NCBI GenBank assembly: GCA_017432685.1
Contig: JAFRIR010000111.1
Location: forward strand, 1 to 62,919
Origin: Flexilinea sp.
GTDB taxonomy: Bacteria; Chloroflexota; Anaerolineae; Anaerolineales; Anaerolineaceae
DNA length: 62,919 nucleotides
Direction of reading: 5' to 3'
The notes under the pieces are model-generated. The model did not search any database. It saw nothing but the letters and a program-made list of their open reading frames with translations, and was not told where the DNA came from. Made by a program: the position numbers and the translations under genes. This document shows positions 34,039 to 41,977 of this stretch, piece by piece; positions within the stretch are counted from its first letter, which is position 1, and each line of letters opens with the position of its first letter.

Positions 34039-34194
34039 ATGAGCTCCAGTTTTGTAAATAATTTTTCTTATCGCCGTAATGGTTTGATATGGCATATTGA
34101 TTTGTGAAAGGATTGTGCCCATACAAAACCATTACGACTTTTATAAGCACACTAATCTTATCAGAATGTGGTACAATTCAAAAGGAAAATTATA

Positions 34195-34226
34195 CGATAA
34201 TATCGTTTCTTTGTTCGATAATATCG
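34195..34226. promoter_or_regulatory. Paired 11-bp palindromes upstream of modA and the IclR gene
   Basis: CGATAATATCG at 34195-34205 and again at 34216-34226, same orientation, centres 21 bp apart, two helical turns. The second extends to TTCGATAATATCGAA. Placed between divergent modA and the IclR regulator. A plausible operator for that regulator. Confidence 0.65.
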
Positions 34227-34259
34227 AATTATATTTATTGAATGAGTAAGGAATATTTT

Positions 34260-35000
34260 ATGGAAAATAAAATCATTCTTTCTGTTGACAAATCTATGAG
34301 ATTGATCGAGATTCTGCTGGAGGCGCGCCGGTCCTTGACACTCAAAGAGATCGCGGAAAAGTCCGGCTGCCCCAAGAGCACGGTTTACGGACTGCTGTTC
34401 ACGATGCTTCAGCATGATGTGATTCGTCAGGATCCGGACGGACGGTACGGCTTAGGAATTCGGCTTTATGAGTGCGGAGCGGCAGTCTCCGAATCCTGGG
34501 ATATCAGTGCCCGGATCCATCCTTCTCTGGAAAAGCTTGCCCAGCAGACCGGTGCGGGGGCTTTTGCGACTTATTTTGACGGACGGAACGTGATCTCCTT
34601 TGACCGCTGTATCGGGAGCGGTGGACTGCAGGTAATTCCGGAAGTCGGGATGCGTATGTCGCTGCATGCTACTGCTCAGGGAAAGCTGTTTCTCTCAATG
34701 CTCCCTCGTTCCAAAGTGTTGAGTGTTCTGCGGGAAGATGGGATGACACAGTTTACGCCGCATACGATCACCGATCCGGAGAGTTTGCTCTCGGAGCTGG
34801 ATTCGATCCGGGTGCAGGGATATGCCATCGAGCATGGGGAATTCCGCCGTGGGTTGATGGGAGCTGCTGCCCCGATTCGTGAACATGATGGTAAAATAAA
34901 ATATGCATTGGGGATCGTCGGGCTGTTTCGTTCGGTTGCTTCCGCAGATTTCCAACAGGCTGTAGAATTGATGGTCTCGGCGGCAAGAGACTTGTCGTAA
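34260..35000 (+). CDS. IclR-family transcriptional regulator
   Basis: 246 residues from ATG 34260 (TAAGGA eight bases upstream; ATG 34242 is the alternative). Winged helix 10-65 (SVDKSMRLIEILLEARRSLTLKEIAEKSGCPKSTVYGLL) and a C-terminal ligand-binding domain (about 80-246) with RIHPSLEKLAQQTGAGAF, SLHATAQGKLFLSML and GEFRRGLMGAAAPI. Divergent from modA. Its ligand is unknown; Mo-responsive regulators are usually ModE, so either this is a new arrangement or it controls itself and the downstream dipeptidase. Confidence 0.92.
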   Translation: MENKIILSVDKSMRLIEILLEARRSLTLKEIAEKSGCPKSTVYGLLFTMLQHDVIRQDPDGRYGLGIRLYECGAAVSESWDISARIHPSLEKLAQQTGAGAFATYFDGRNVISFDRCIGSGGLQVIPEVGMRMSLHATAQGKLFLSMLPRSKVLSVLREDGMTQFTPHTITDPESLLSELDSIRVQGYAIEHGEFRRGLMGAAAPIREHDGKIKYALGIVGLFRSVASADFQQAVELMVSAARDLS

Positions 35001-35034
35001 AAGAAGCAGCAAACAGGTGACGAATATACATGAC

Positions 35035-35097
35035 GCAACACGGGATACAGCCCTGCTGTGCGGGATTCGCCGCAGCATCAGATCCGTCTCCGTGTGC
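35035..35097 (-). repeat. 63-bp single hairpin, minus orientation
   Basis: Reverse complement of the 61-62-bp units at 9061-10495 (GCACACGGAGACGGATCTG then TGCGG/CCGCA then CAGCAGGGCTG). The only copy far from the 3-11 kb island. It ends 11 bases before the dipeptidase start codon. Confidence 0.88.
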
Positions 35098-35107
35098 TCT
35101 GTTATGA

Positions 35108-35791
35108 ATGAAGAAGGTTTTTTTGACTGAGAGGTGCGATTTGGCTCATAATGTTCCTGAAAAAGATGCGTCCGGGTTTGTTCTGCTTTCGGATTATATT
35201 CCTTCTATTGTGCAGGAGATTCGGTATTTTTCGACCTATAATTTCATTGGTGACCGTATTGACGGATATGAAGAGCCGATCGCTCTGCTGACAAAAGAGG
35301 CGGCCCGGGCACTGAAAACAGTTGCCAATGAAATGAATGTCAAGGGGTACCGGCTGAAGATATTTGATACTTACCGCCCGACGACTGCTGTAAAGCATTT
35401 TATCCTGTGGGGTATTGAGGACCAGGATGTGCGGATGAAGCCTTATTTTTATCCGAATGTGGTGAAGCAGGATCTGTTTTCCGAGGGGTATATCGCAAAA
35501 AAATCTTCCCACAGCCGAGGCAGTACGGTGGACCTGACGCTGCTGGATATGCGGACCGGCAAGGAAGTGGATATGGGCAGTCCGTTTGACTGGTTTGGGA
35601 TCGAGTCTCATCCGGACTATCGCGGGATCACAGAAGAACAGTATGAAAACCGCATGTTCCTGCAAAAGGCGATGGTACGCAACGGTTTTACACCGATCGA
35701 TTGCGAATGGTGGCATTTCACGCTTGCAGATGAGCCTTACCCGGACAGGTATTTTGAATTTCCTGTAGCGATGGATTCAATCAAGATATAA
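35108..35791 (+). CDS. D-alanyl-D-alanine dipeptidase, VanX/DdpX family
   Basis: 227 residues. Zinc peptidase motif SHSRGSTVDLTL (about 131-142) and catalytic CEWWHF (about 198). Upstream RYFSTYNFIG and DTYRP segments fit the family. VanX-type enzymes hydrolyse D-Ala-D-Ala; outside resistance clusters, homologs recycle cell-wall dipeptides, and nothing nearby suggests vancomycin resistance (no vanH or vanA). No good ribosome site: the hairpin repeat occupies that region. Confidence 0.88.
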   Translation: MKKVFLTERCDLAHNVPEKDASGFVLLSDYIPSIVQEIRYFSTYNFIGDRIDGYEEPIALLTKEAARALKTVANEMNVKGYRLKIFDTYRPTTAVKHFILWGIEDQDVRMKPYFYPNVVKQDLFSEGYIAKKSSHSRGSTVDLTLLDMRTGKEVDMGSPFDWFGIESHPDYRGITEEQYENRMFLQKAMVRNGFTPIDCEWWHFTLADEPYPDRYFEFPVAMDSIKI

Positions 35792-35822
35792 AAGAAAGGG
35801 GCCCGAAAGCCCCTTTCTTTTA
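35791..35822. terminator. Bidirectional terminator between dipeptidase and tpiA
   Basis: Stem AAAGAAAGGGGC / GCCCCTTTCTTT with a short loop, flanked by A- and T-rich ends. Confidence 0.9.
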
Positions 35823-35841
35823 TATCGCAATTGTTTTTGAT

Positions 35842-36600
35842 TTATGCCGCAGCTGCTTTGACGATGTCGGTGAAGTCCGGGGCCTTCAGGGAAGCGCCGC
35901 CGACCAGGGCACCGTCGATATCGGGCTGGCCGAAGAACTCGGCAGCGTTGCTGCCCTTCACGGAACCGCCGTAGAGAACGCGGATGGCCTGGGCCGCTTC
36001 TTCACCATACATGGATGCATAGGGTTTGCGGATGTAGTCGGCAATGACCTTGTTGGCATCCGGGCCGGTGGCAGCCAGACCGGTACCGATCGCCCAGACA
36101 GGTTCGTAGGCGACGATGATCTTCGCGGCGTCTTCAGCGGACATACCCTTGAGCCCTTCGAGGATCTGACCGGAGACGACTTCTTCGGTCTTCCCGCCCT
36201 GGTTTTCTTCCAGGGTCTCACCGACGCAGACGATCGGGGTCAGGCCGATCTTGAGGGCGGCCAGTGTCTTTTTGTTGACGGTTTCGTTGGTTTCACCGAA
36301 ATAGGTGCGGCGTTCGGAGTGGCCGATGATGACATATTGGCCGAGTTCCGCGACCATGTTCGGAGCAACTTCACCGGTGTAGGCACCTTTTTCTTCCCAG
36401 AAGAGGTCCTGGGCGCCACAGCCGATTTCCGTACCCTTCAGGGTTTCGGAAACACAATAAAGAGCGGTGAAAGGCGGACAGACCACACGGTCAACTTCGC
36501 TGATCCCGTTGATCATTGGGACGAGTTCTTCCATTAATTTGACACCTTCAGCAACAGTCTTGTTCATTTTCCAGTTGCCGGCGACCATCGGTTTACGCAT
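35842..36600 (-). CDS. tpiA: Triosephosphate isomerase
   Basis: 252 residues, full length. AAGGAG lies before the ATG. Interconverts DHAP and glyceraldehyde-3-phosphate. NWKMNKT (about 9-15), catalytic His in IGHSERR (about 95), catalytic Glu in [10 protein letters not shown] (about 166) and YGGSV (about 212) are present. Single gene with its own terminator and promoter space. Confidence 0.97.
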   Translation of the reverse strand: MRKPMVAGNWKMNKTVAEGVKLMEELVPMINGISEVDRVVCPPFTALYCVSETLKGTEIGCGAQDLFWEEKGAYTGEVAPNMVAELGQYVIIGHSERRTYFGETNETVNKKTLAALKIGLTPIVCVGETLEENQGGKTEEVVSGQILEGLKGMSAEDAAKIIVAYEPVWAIGTGLAATGPDANKVIADYIRKPYASMYGEEAAQAIRVLYGGSVKGSNAAEFFGQPDIDGALVGGASLKAPDFTDIVKAAAA

Positions 36601-36660
36601 AATTTTTTCTCCTTGATTATAAAAGGGACTTATCCCCTTAGCTTCACTAATATCATTATA

Positions 36661-36695
36661 AATGAGAAATGAAAAATGAGGAGCGAGTAATGAAA
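36661..36695. repeat. Heptamer tract (AATGAAA type), 5 units
   Basis: AATGAGA, AATGAAA, AATGAGG, AGCGAGT, AATGAAA between tpiA and the MutL operon. Confidence 0.8.
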
Positions 36696-36734
36696 ATTGG
36701 GTGAAACAAACCCGATATGCTCCGAGCTGCTTTG

Positions 36735-36770
36735 AAAAAAAGGACGGGAAAGCTTGTAACTTCCCGTCCG
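36735..36770 (-). terminator. Terminator of the MutL-centred operon
   Basis: Stem GGACGGGAA / TTCCCGTCC; on the minus strand it is followed by seven T residues. It lies 28 bases after the last gene. Confidence 0.88.
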
Positions 36771-36798
36771 CTGTTTATTATAGAACTGGTATCCCGGC

Positions 36799-38403
36799 TT
36801 ACTCTTTGGTTCTCAGTCTCCGGACGCCGATGATGACCAAAATCAGGCCGGCAAGCATGATGAGGAGAGAGGGGATGTTCCAGCCTTCCAGACCGCCGGT
36901 GTGGGGCAGTTCTTTCGGTTCGTTGGTCGGCTGCTGATTGTAGTTGATATCCTTGTCGAAGGAATCCACAACCACCGCATCCAGTCTGGCCGGGGCAGCT
37001 TTGGTTGTCTGAGGTTCAGCTTCCTGCCTGCTTTCGGAGGGTTTGACATCTGTTGAACTCTTGTCCGTGGATTTGCTCTCTGTACCTGCTTTCGGTTCTT
37101 CGGACTTCACATCCGTATCGCTGCTGCCGGTAGTATTATCGGCTGTTTCTGCCGGCATCATTGGCTCTGCTGAAGAAGTATCTCCATCCAGACGGACCGG
37201 ACCCTGGGCTTCTGCCGTCGGAGCCATCAGGATGACCAACGGCGTTGCGGTGGGCTGCGGGACAGTCGGTGTCGGTGAAAGAGCGATCACGGTGACCTGA
37301 GGTGTTGGTGTTTCTGTCGGCGCAGAGCCAAAAAGATTGTTGAAGAAGCTGGCAAACCAGTTTTCTTCCTGCGGTTCTTCTGTCACTGTCGGTGTTGGTT
37401 CCTCGGTGGCTGTCGGGAAGGGCTCTTCATCTGCAGGTACCGTATCAGTGGAGGCAGCACCGAAACGTTCCTGCTGCAGGGCGGCTGTCTGTTCAGCCGG
37501 CAGTGGGTTCAGTGTGATCTCGAAATGAATATCCATCTGAACTTTTGGTTCAGATTCCGTATCTTCCGTTTCGAAGGGCTCACCGGACAGGCTGACTTGC
37601 AGCGGTGTTTTGTCGATCCACACCACAGACTCTGCGGTGTCTCGTGAAGGTGTTTCTTCCGGACTCAATTCAGTCAATTGGATGGTGTATTCTTTTCCGT
37701 CAAGCTCAAAGACAGTCGTCTGCGGCTGTTTTTTCTCATTTCCGGCTGCATCCAGAACTTTCACAGGGACATTGACGGACTCTGTCTGATGTTCCGGAAC
37801 TGCTGCCGGCATTTCATCAGCCGGTTTGACGCTGACAGCGAAAGCCTTATCATTCAGCCAGGTAATCGCTGTATCTTCTTCAATATGATTGTCCGCTGTT
37901 AAAGCCGATGTTTTCGTTTCTGTTTCCGACACTGCCGGCTCTGTTATTTTGCTTTCGGTGTCAGCAGAGACTGATTCTTCCGGGGCATCACTCACTGCGT
38001 CAGCCGGAGCTGAACGTTCCGGTGCAAGAACCAGCAGGTCTTCACCTGCTGCAGGAGTGGGTATGACAGCCGTTGGCTCCTGATTCTGTGAGAGAGGCTG
38101 ATCTGCCTGAGAAAGGAAGCGAGCCTCTAATTCAGAAGAATTCACCTGTTCATCATTGACAGCGTTGTAGACCAGATTCTCTCCGGAAACCATCTGACCG
38201 GCAGGCATGCTGACAGTGGTCCGGGTCCCGGTATCGGTATCGGTTTGATGTAGTGCTGGCTGACGCGCAGCAACGACACCGCCGATGACGGCGACACCTG
38301 CGAGGATCATCAGCCAGGACGGCAATTTGCCTCTGGTTGATGTTTTTTTCCTGGTTTGGTTCAGGCTGAACTCTTTATCGAAATTATTTGTGTTGAAATC
38401 CAT
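36799..38403 (-). CDS. LPHTG surface protein with N-terminal membrane segment
   Basis: 534 residues. Residues 1-28 cytoplasmic and basic, then a hydrophobic segment at 29-47. A long acidic Pro/Thr/Ser/Glu-rich exterior follows, with two similar 25-residue modules (ITWLNDKAFAVSVKPADE at about 180 and VVWIDKTPLQVSLSGEPFE at about 262). The end is LPHTG (499-503), a membrane span and RRLRTKE, a sortase signal. With two membrane segments it may stay embedded or be cleaved at LPHTG. Last gene of the operon; probably the exposed part of the system. Confidence 0.8.
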   Translation of the reverse strand: MDFNTNNFDKEFSLNQTRKKTSTRGKLPSWLMILAGVAVIGGVVAARQPALHQTDTDTGTRTTVSMPAGQMVSGENLVYNAVNDEQVNSSELEARFLSQADQPLSQNQEPTAVIPTPAAGEDLLVLAPERSAPADAVSDAPEESVSADTESKITEPAVSETETKTSALTADNHIEEDTAITWLNDKAFAVSVKPADEMPAAVPEHQTESVNVPVKVLDAAGNEKKQPQTTVFELDGKEYTIQLTELSPEETPSRDTAESVVWIDKTPLQVSLSGEPFETEDTESEPKVQMDIHFEITLNPLPAEQTAALQQERFGAASTDTVPADEEPFPTATEEPTPTVTEEPQEENWFASFFNNLFGSAPTETPTPQVTVIALSPTPTVPQPTATPLVILMAPTAEAQGPVRLDGDTSSAEPMMPAETADNTTGSSDTDVKSEEPKAGTESKSTDKSSTDVKPSESRQEAEPQTTKAAPARLDAVVVDSFDKDINYNQQPTNEPKELPHTGGLEGWNIPSLLIMLAGLILVIIGVRRLRTKE

Positions 38404-38436
38404 GGTCGCTCCCTCTCTCTTCAGCGATGCATTTCT

Positions 38437-39516
38437 TTATTTTTTATCGTCCTGCAGCAGCTCAATGTTGTTAACAGGCAATGTAATGGTTGTGTCGGCA
38501 TCAATACAAATCAAAACCTGATCTCCAATCGGTTCTGTTTCTTCGTCGCTGTCTGCTCCCTGCGGCAGCAGTTTTGTTATAAAGCCGATCTCACCGGCAT
38601 AATAGCCGTCCAGGATCCGCACCCGATTCCCTACGGTTATTTCAGAAAGCAGGTTGTTTTTATCAGATGTCGGGTCTTCCTGCGGAATGATGATTTCTGC
38701 CGAGAGCGGAATGTTGCCGCGTGCGGGAGCAGAATAAAGATAGGCGCATTTTATGATGTTCTCACCCAGCATGTTGTAAATAGGATCTGAGATCCTTCCG
38801 CCTCCAATGGTGTCTGTGACGATAACCGGGAAAGGAAGCTGTTCGGCAACAGGGAGTAAAGCAGCAGGAAGTGAGCCAAAAATCAACCCGCCCGGAGAAA
38901 GCCGTGTGGTGGATTGCAGTACTTCCGCATCATAACAGGTGTTGGCAAAAACGATGGAACCGGCCATTGCCATGGAGAGACTCTGTGAGTCAAATATGCC
39001 GTCTTTAGCGATGTCATTGACTGTCAGTAAAATACCCTGACCGATCTTGTTGTTGCCCCATACACCGGCGGCATAAGCGCCGACTGTTTCGACAACAGCA
39101 CCGCGGTTTGGTATGATTTCTGTAACAGTACCGGGAAATCCCGCGGCTACCGTTTCCAGATCTTCCGCATCTGCCTCAAAAATCAGATTCCCGCCGCTGG
39201 CGCCAAGAAATCGTCCGCTGTAAAGGGCATTCAGCGTACGTGTTTTGCGATCAGAACGCCTGGCGATCGGTTCACTGACCGAGACAAAATCACCTTCATT
39301 GATCAGCAGATAATCCTGCATATTGGTACCTTGAGGCATGCCGAGAGCATCATATATATTAACTGAAAAATGCGTGCGCCAGGTTTTTCGCCACGCAACC
39401 TGCATGGTAGGGTCTGTCAATTGTCCCGGGAATACCATTACGGTTCCATCTCTGGTCAGTTTGCGGGAGCACCGAACAGGTCCCGAATAAATAATTTTTG
39501 CAGCGGCAGTCTGCAT
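38437..39516 (-). CDS. Uncharacterised MutL-associated protein with KOW-like end
   Basis: 359 residues. CGGAG is nine bases before the ATG. Cytoplasmic by composition. Central repeats of small beta segments (GFPGTVTEIIPNRGAVVETVGAYAAGVWG; GGLIFGSLPAALLPVAEQLPFPVIVTDTIGG), and a C-terminal VGNRVRILDGYYAGEIGFITKLL that looks like a KOW or SH3-type barrel. No family recognised. It follows the MutL gene by 12 bases, so it is almost certainly its partner. Confidence 0.7.
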   Translation of the reverse strand: MQTAAAKIIYSGPVRCSRKLTRDGTVMVFPGQLTDPTMQVAWRKTWRTHFSVNIYDALGMPQGTNMQDYLLINEGDFVSVSEPIARRSDRKTRTLNALYSGRFLGASGGNLIFEADAEDLETVAAGFPGTVTEIIPNRGAVVETVGAYAAGVWGNNKIGQGILLTVNDIAKDGIFDSQSLSMAMAGSIVFANTCYDAEVLQSTTRLSPGGLIFGSLPAALLPVAEQLPFPVIVTDTIGGGRISDPIYNMLGENIIKCAYLYSAPARGNIPLSAEIIIPQEDPTSDKNNLLSEITVGNRVRILDGYYAGEIGFITKLLPQGADSDEETEPIGDQVLICIDADTTITLPVNNIELLQDDKK

Positions 39517-39528
39517 AAATATACTCCG

Positions 39529-41286
39529 TTAATTACCTTTCCAGCTTCCAAGCTCGCTTCGCCAGCGGTCCAACAGATGGATTTGTGCGCTGCGGTCTTC
39601 GGGCAATTGAAGATTTTCACCGCGCATATCAAAGACCAGACCAAAGCACCCGGCTTTGAATCCGATTGATGTCCATGTCGGAACGCCGGGCAGTGTGACG
39701 GATTTATCTACATTGAACCAGTCCATTTCATAGTAGCGTCCGTATTCCAGCGGAATGCGTTTGATACCACCCTGGAAAATATCTATTTTTTGAATATTGC
39801 TCCCGTCATCACGGAGAGAAATGCTGAACGCGCGTTTTCCTTCTTTGACACGGGAAAGAGGGGTGATCACACGTCCAAGGTTCAAAAACATGGCTGGTGA
39901 TGTCACTTGTGCGGCCAGTTCACGATTGACACCGGCCAGGGCTCCAACTGCGGAAGCCAGACCATTCATGTCAAGATAGTAATCTGTCAGTCCGAAAGGC
40001 CTCAAACTGTCCATCCCGATACGCAGGACATCTCCCGGGTCTTCCACATTCCTGAGCACGGCTCCTCCCAGCAAAACCATGCCCAGCGTTCCATCGGTCA
40101 GCTGTTCTTTGGCCGGATTCTGCTCGATAGCAGCTTTGATCAGAAAATGAGCCAGGGTCTGTTCGATCTCAGCAGAATAGGTGTTGGCAGGGATCAATTC
40201 CGGATGGACGGATTTGTTGATGATATAGTCAGTAAGTTCACTTTCCTTCAGTTGGAAATTGATCCAGGGGAGGATTTCCGATGGTTTTGTGTGTTCCAGC
40301 AACTTTGGCAGTGTTCGACCGATTCCTCCGGAGAATTTTGTCATTTCAAGACCGAGATTTGCGCCGAAGGCGGTGATGGTTCTGCTGGCTCCCACTTCTA
40401 CAGCCAGAACGGAATGATTGGCGCGGTGGAGCCGGCTGAGCAAACGAACACACCTGCCATAAGCGAAATCTCCCGAGATGGCTTCACAGCCGGTTTCCTT
40501 TTGTACCTGTGCAAGGGCAGGGTTTTTCTCTTTACCGAAGTTCAGCATACATTTCTGGAATGCAGTGGTCGGTGAAATCTTTACGTCCTTTTGCCCCATC
40601 ACGTTGTCACAAAAGCTGATTTTTGTGAGTTGGTGAAACACTTTTTCAAATTGACCGCGTGCTTCGGAATTTCCCATGTAAAGAATCTCCGGACGGTTCT
40701 TTTCATCGATGCTTTTACATGCCAGAAGCAATATTTCACCCAGCCGGTAAAGGGCATGTTCGGCTCCGCCTTCTGTCCCGCCGCTTACCAGAATAATATC
40801 CGGATCAGCTGCAGTCAGTGAGCCAATGTTTTCTGTCAGCGGTCTGCCTTCCATGGCGCAGATTTTTGCTGTGGCTTTCAGACCGTTTTTGCGCATTAAA
40901 TTTTCCATAGCCTTGATGGATGCGTCATTTGTCAGGCCCATCAGCACAACACGAGGCATTTCTCCACCGCTCCAGGTGACAACCACCTGGTCTGCACCGA
41001 TCATCCCCAGTTTTTGTGGCGTGATGATGCGCCCTGTGTCATCAAGAAAATGTCGATCCAGTGCGGATTCCATTTTTTGTACTGCACCGGAAACAGATTG
41101 GTATTCTACTTCACCGCCGTCAGAATAAACCGTCCGCCCTGAGGCTGTGCCTGTGAAATGATAACGTCCGTTTTCCCGTTCAAAAAGACTTACGCGCGTG
41201 TTGATAGAGCCGATGTCAATTGTCAGGACAACATCGATCGTTTCTTCCTTTTGTTCCCGCGTTTTCTCGTTTTTTTTCTGTTTCAT
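39529..41286 (-). CDS. MutL/GlmL-family ASKHA ATPase-like protein
   Basis: 585 residues. Actin/HSP70-type nucleotide fold: phosphate-1 loop VVLTIDIGSINTRVSLF (about 19-35), a middle SGGTEGG segment (about 168), adenosine motif VEVGASRTITAFG (about 300) and MVLLGGAVLRN (about 410), as in the glutamate mutase L family. In clostridia that family sits between mutS and mutE of B12-dependent glutamate mutase and probably maintains it. Neither mutase gene is present here; instead the gene lies among membrane and zinc-ribbon proteins. Unrelated to the mismatch-repair MutL. Confidence 0.82.
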   Translation of the reverse strand: MKQKKNEKTREQKEETIDVVLTIDIGSINTRVSLFERENGRYHFTGTASGRTVYSDGGEVEYQSVSGAVQKMESALDRHFLDDTGRIITPQKLGMIGADQVVVTWSGGEMPRVVLMGLTNDASIKAMENLMRKNGLKATAKICAMEGRPLTENIGSLTAADPDIILVSGGTEGGAEHALYRLGEILLLACKSIDEKNRPEILYMGNSEARGQFEKVFHQLTKISFCDNVMGQKDVKISPTTAFQKCMLNFGKEKNPALAQVQKETGCEAISGDFAYGRCVRLLSRLHRANHSVLAVEVGASRTITAFGANLGLEMTKFSGGIGRTLPKLLEHTKPSEILPWINFQLKESELTDYIINKSVHPELIPANTYSAEIEQTLAHFLIKAAIEQNPAKEQLTDGTLGMVLLGGAVLRNVEDPGDVLRIGMDSLRPFGLTDYYLDMNGLASAVGALAGVNRELAAQVTSPAMFLNLGRVITPLSRVKEGKRAFSISLRDDGSNIQKIDIFQGGIKRIPLEYGRYYEMDWFNVDKSVTLPGVPTWTSIGFKAGCFGLVFDMRGENLQLPEDRSAQIHLLDRWRSELGSWKGN

Positions 41287-41296
41287 CAGGCTGCCT

Positions 41297-41977
41297 TCAT
41301 TTCACAAGTGACTGAACGGTCATGATCATACCTGAGATATGACTGACCAGGATGTTTGCGGCGGTCAGAAATACAGCGGCAGCAATTGCACCGAAGCTGA
41401 ATCCGATCATGATGTTTCCCAAAACCGTTCCGGAGGATTTTCCGGTTTTCGTTTTTCCCGGAAGATCGTAATGACGTGTATAAAGCAATGAGGTAAGAGC
41501 ACTCAGCACAATGGTTCCGGTTTTTATCCAGTACCAGACATTGTTTTTTTCTTCCGGACTAATGGATGTCAGTCGGAATCGTGCCGCAAGATTTTGTACA
41601 AAAGCCGGGATGGAAGCGCCTGCTGCACCCAGCACCAGGACTGCTGTACCAAGGGCGATCAGCACTGTCATGATGACCTTTTCACCGCTTTTGCTGCCGG
41701 TATATGACTTGCAAAACAGGAGTATGATTCCGATGACGGTAAGAACTGTCCGAATGATCTGCAGGACGGACAGAGTTTTATACCCATCTACGATTTCCAG
41801 AATCAGAGGGTAGAAATAATTTTCCGCGATCAGTACGCAGATATAGGCGGAAACTGCCCCGCTGAGGATTGCTGCACCGATCCGGAACAGGTAATTGTCC
41901 CCAAATACCAGGCTGAAGGCACTAAGACTGAGGAAAAGCCCTCCAATCATAAAAGCAAGTTCATTCCCTTCAGCCAT
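41297..41977 (-). CDS. Membrane protein of the MutL operon (6 segments)
   Basis: 226 residues from ATG 41977, chosen because AGGAGG is six bases upstream; a longer ATG at 42040 would overlap the preceding gene by 71 bases. Six hydrophobic segments with short loops (LAFMIGGLFLSLSAFSLVF to the final FLTAANILVSHISG). No known family. It overlaps the zinc-ribbon gene by eight bases (ATGGCTGA), so the two are translationally coupled. Confidence 0.75.
   Translation of the reverse strand: MAEGNELAFMIGGLFLSLSAFSLVFGDNYLFRIGAAILSGAVSAYICVLIAENYFYPLILEIVDGYKTLSVLQIIRTVLTVIGIILLFCKSYTGSKSGEKVIMTVLIALGTAVLVLGAAGASIPAFVQNLAARFRLTSISPEEKNNVWYWIKTGTIVLSALTSLLYTRHYDLPGKTKTGKSSGTVLGNIMIGFSFGAIAAAVFLTAANILVSHISGMIMTVQSLVK

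Noticed and set aside
35108..35791. Vancomycin-resistance locus
   Set aside because: Only a VanX-like dipeptidase is present; no vanH, vanA or vanRS genes, so a housekeeping or recycling role is more likely.
39529..41286. DNA mismatch-repair MutL
   Set aside because: No GHKL ATPase motifs; the sequence is an ASKHA-type GlmL/MutL family member that only shares the name.
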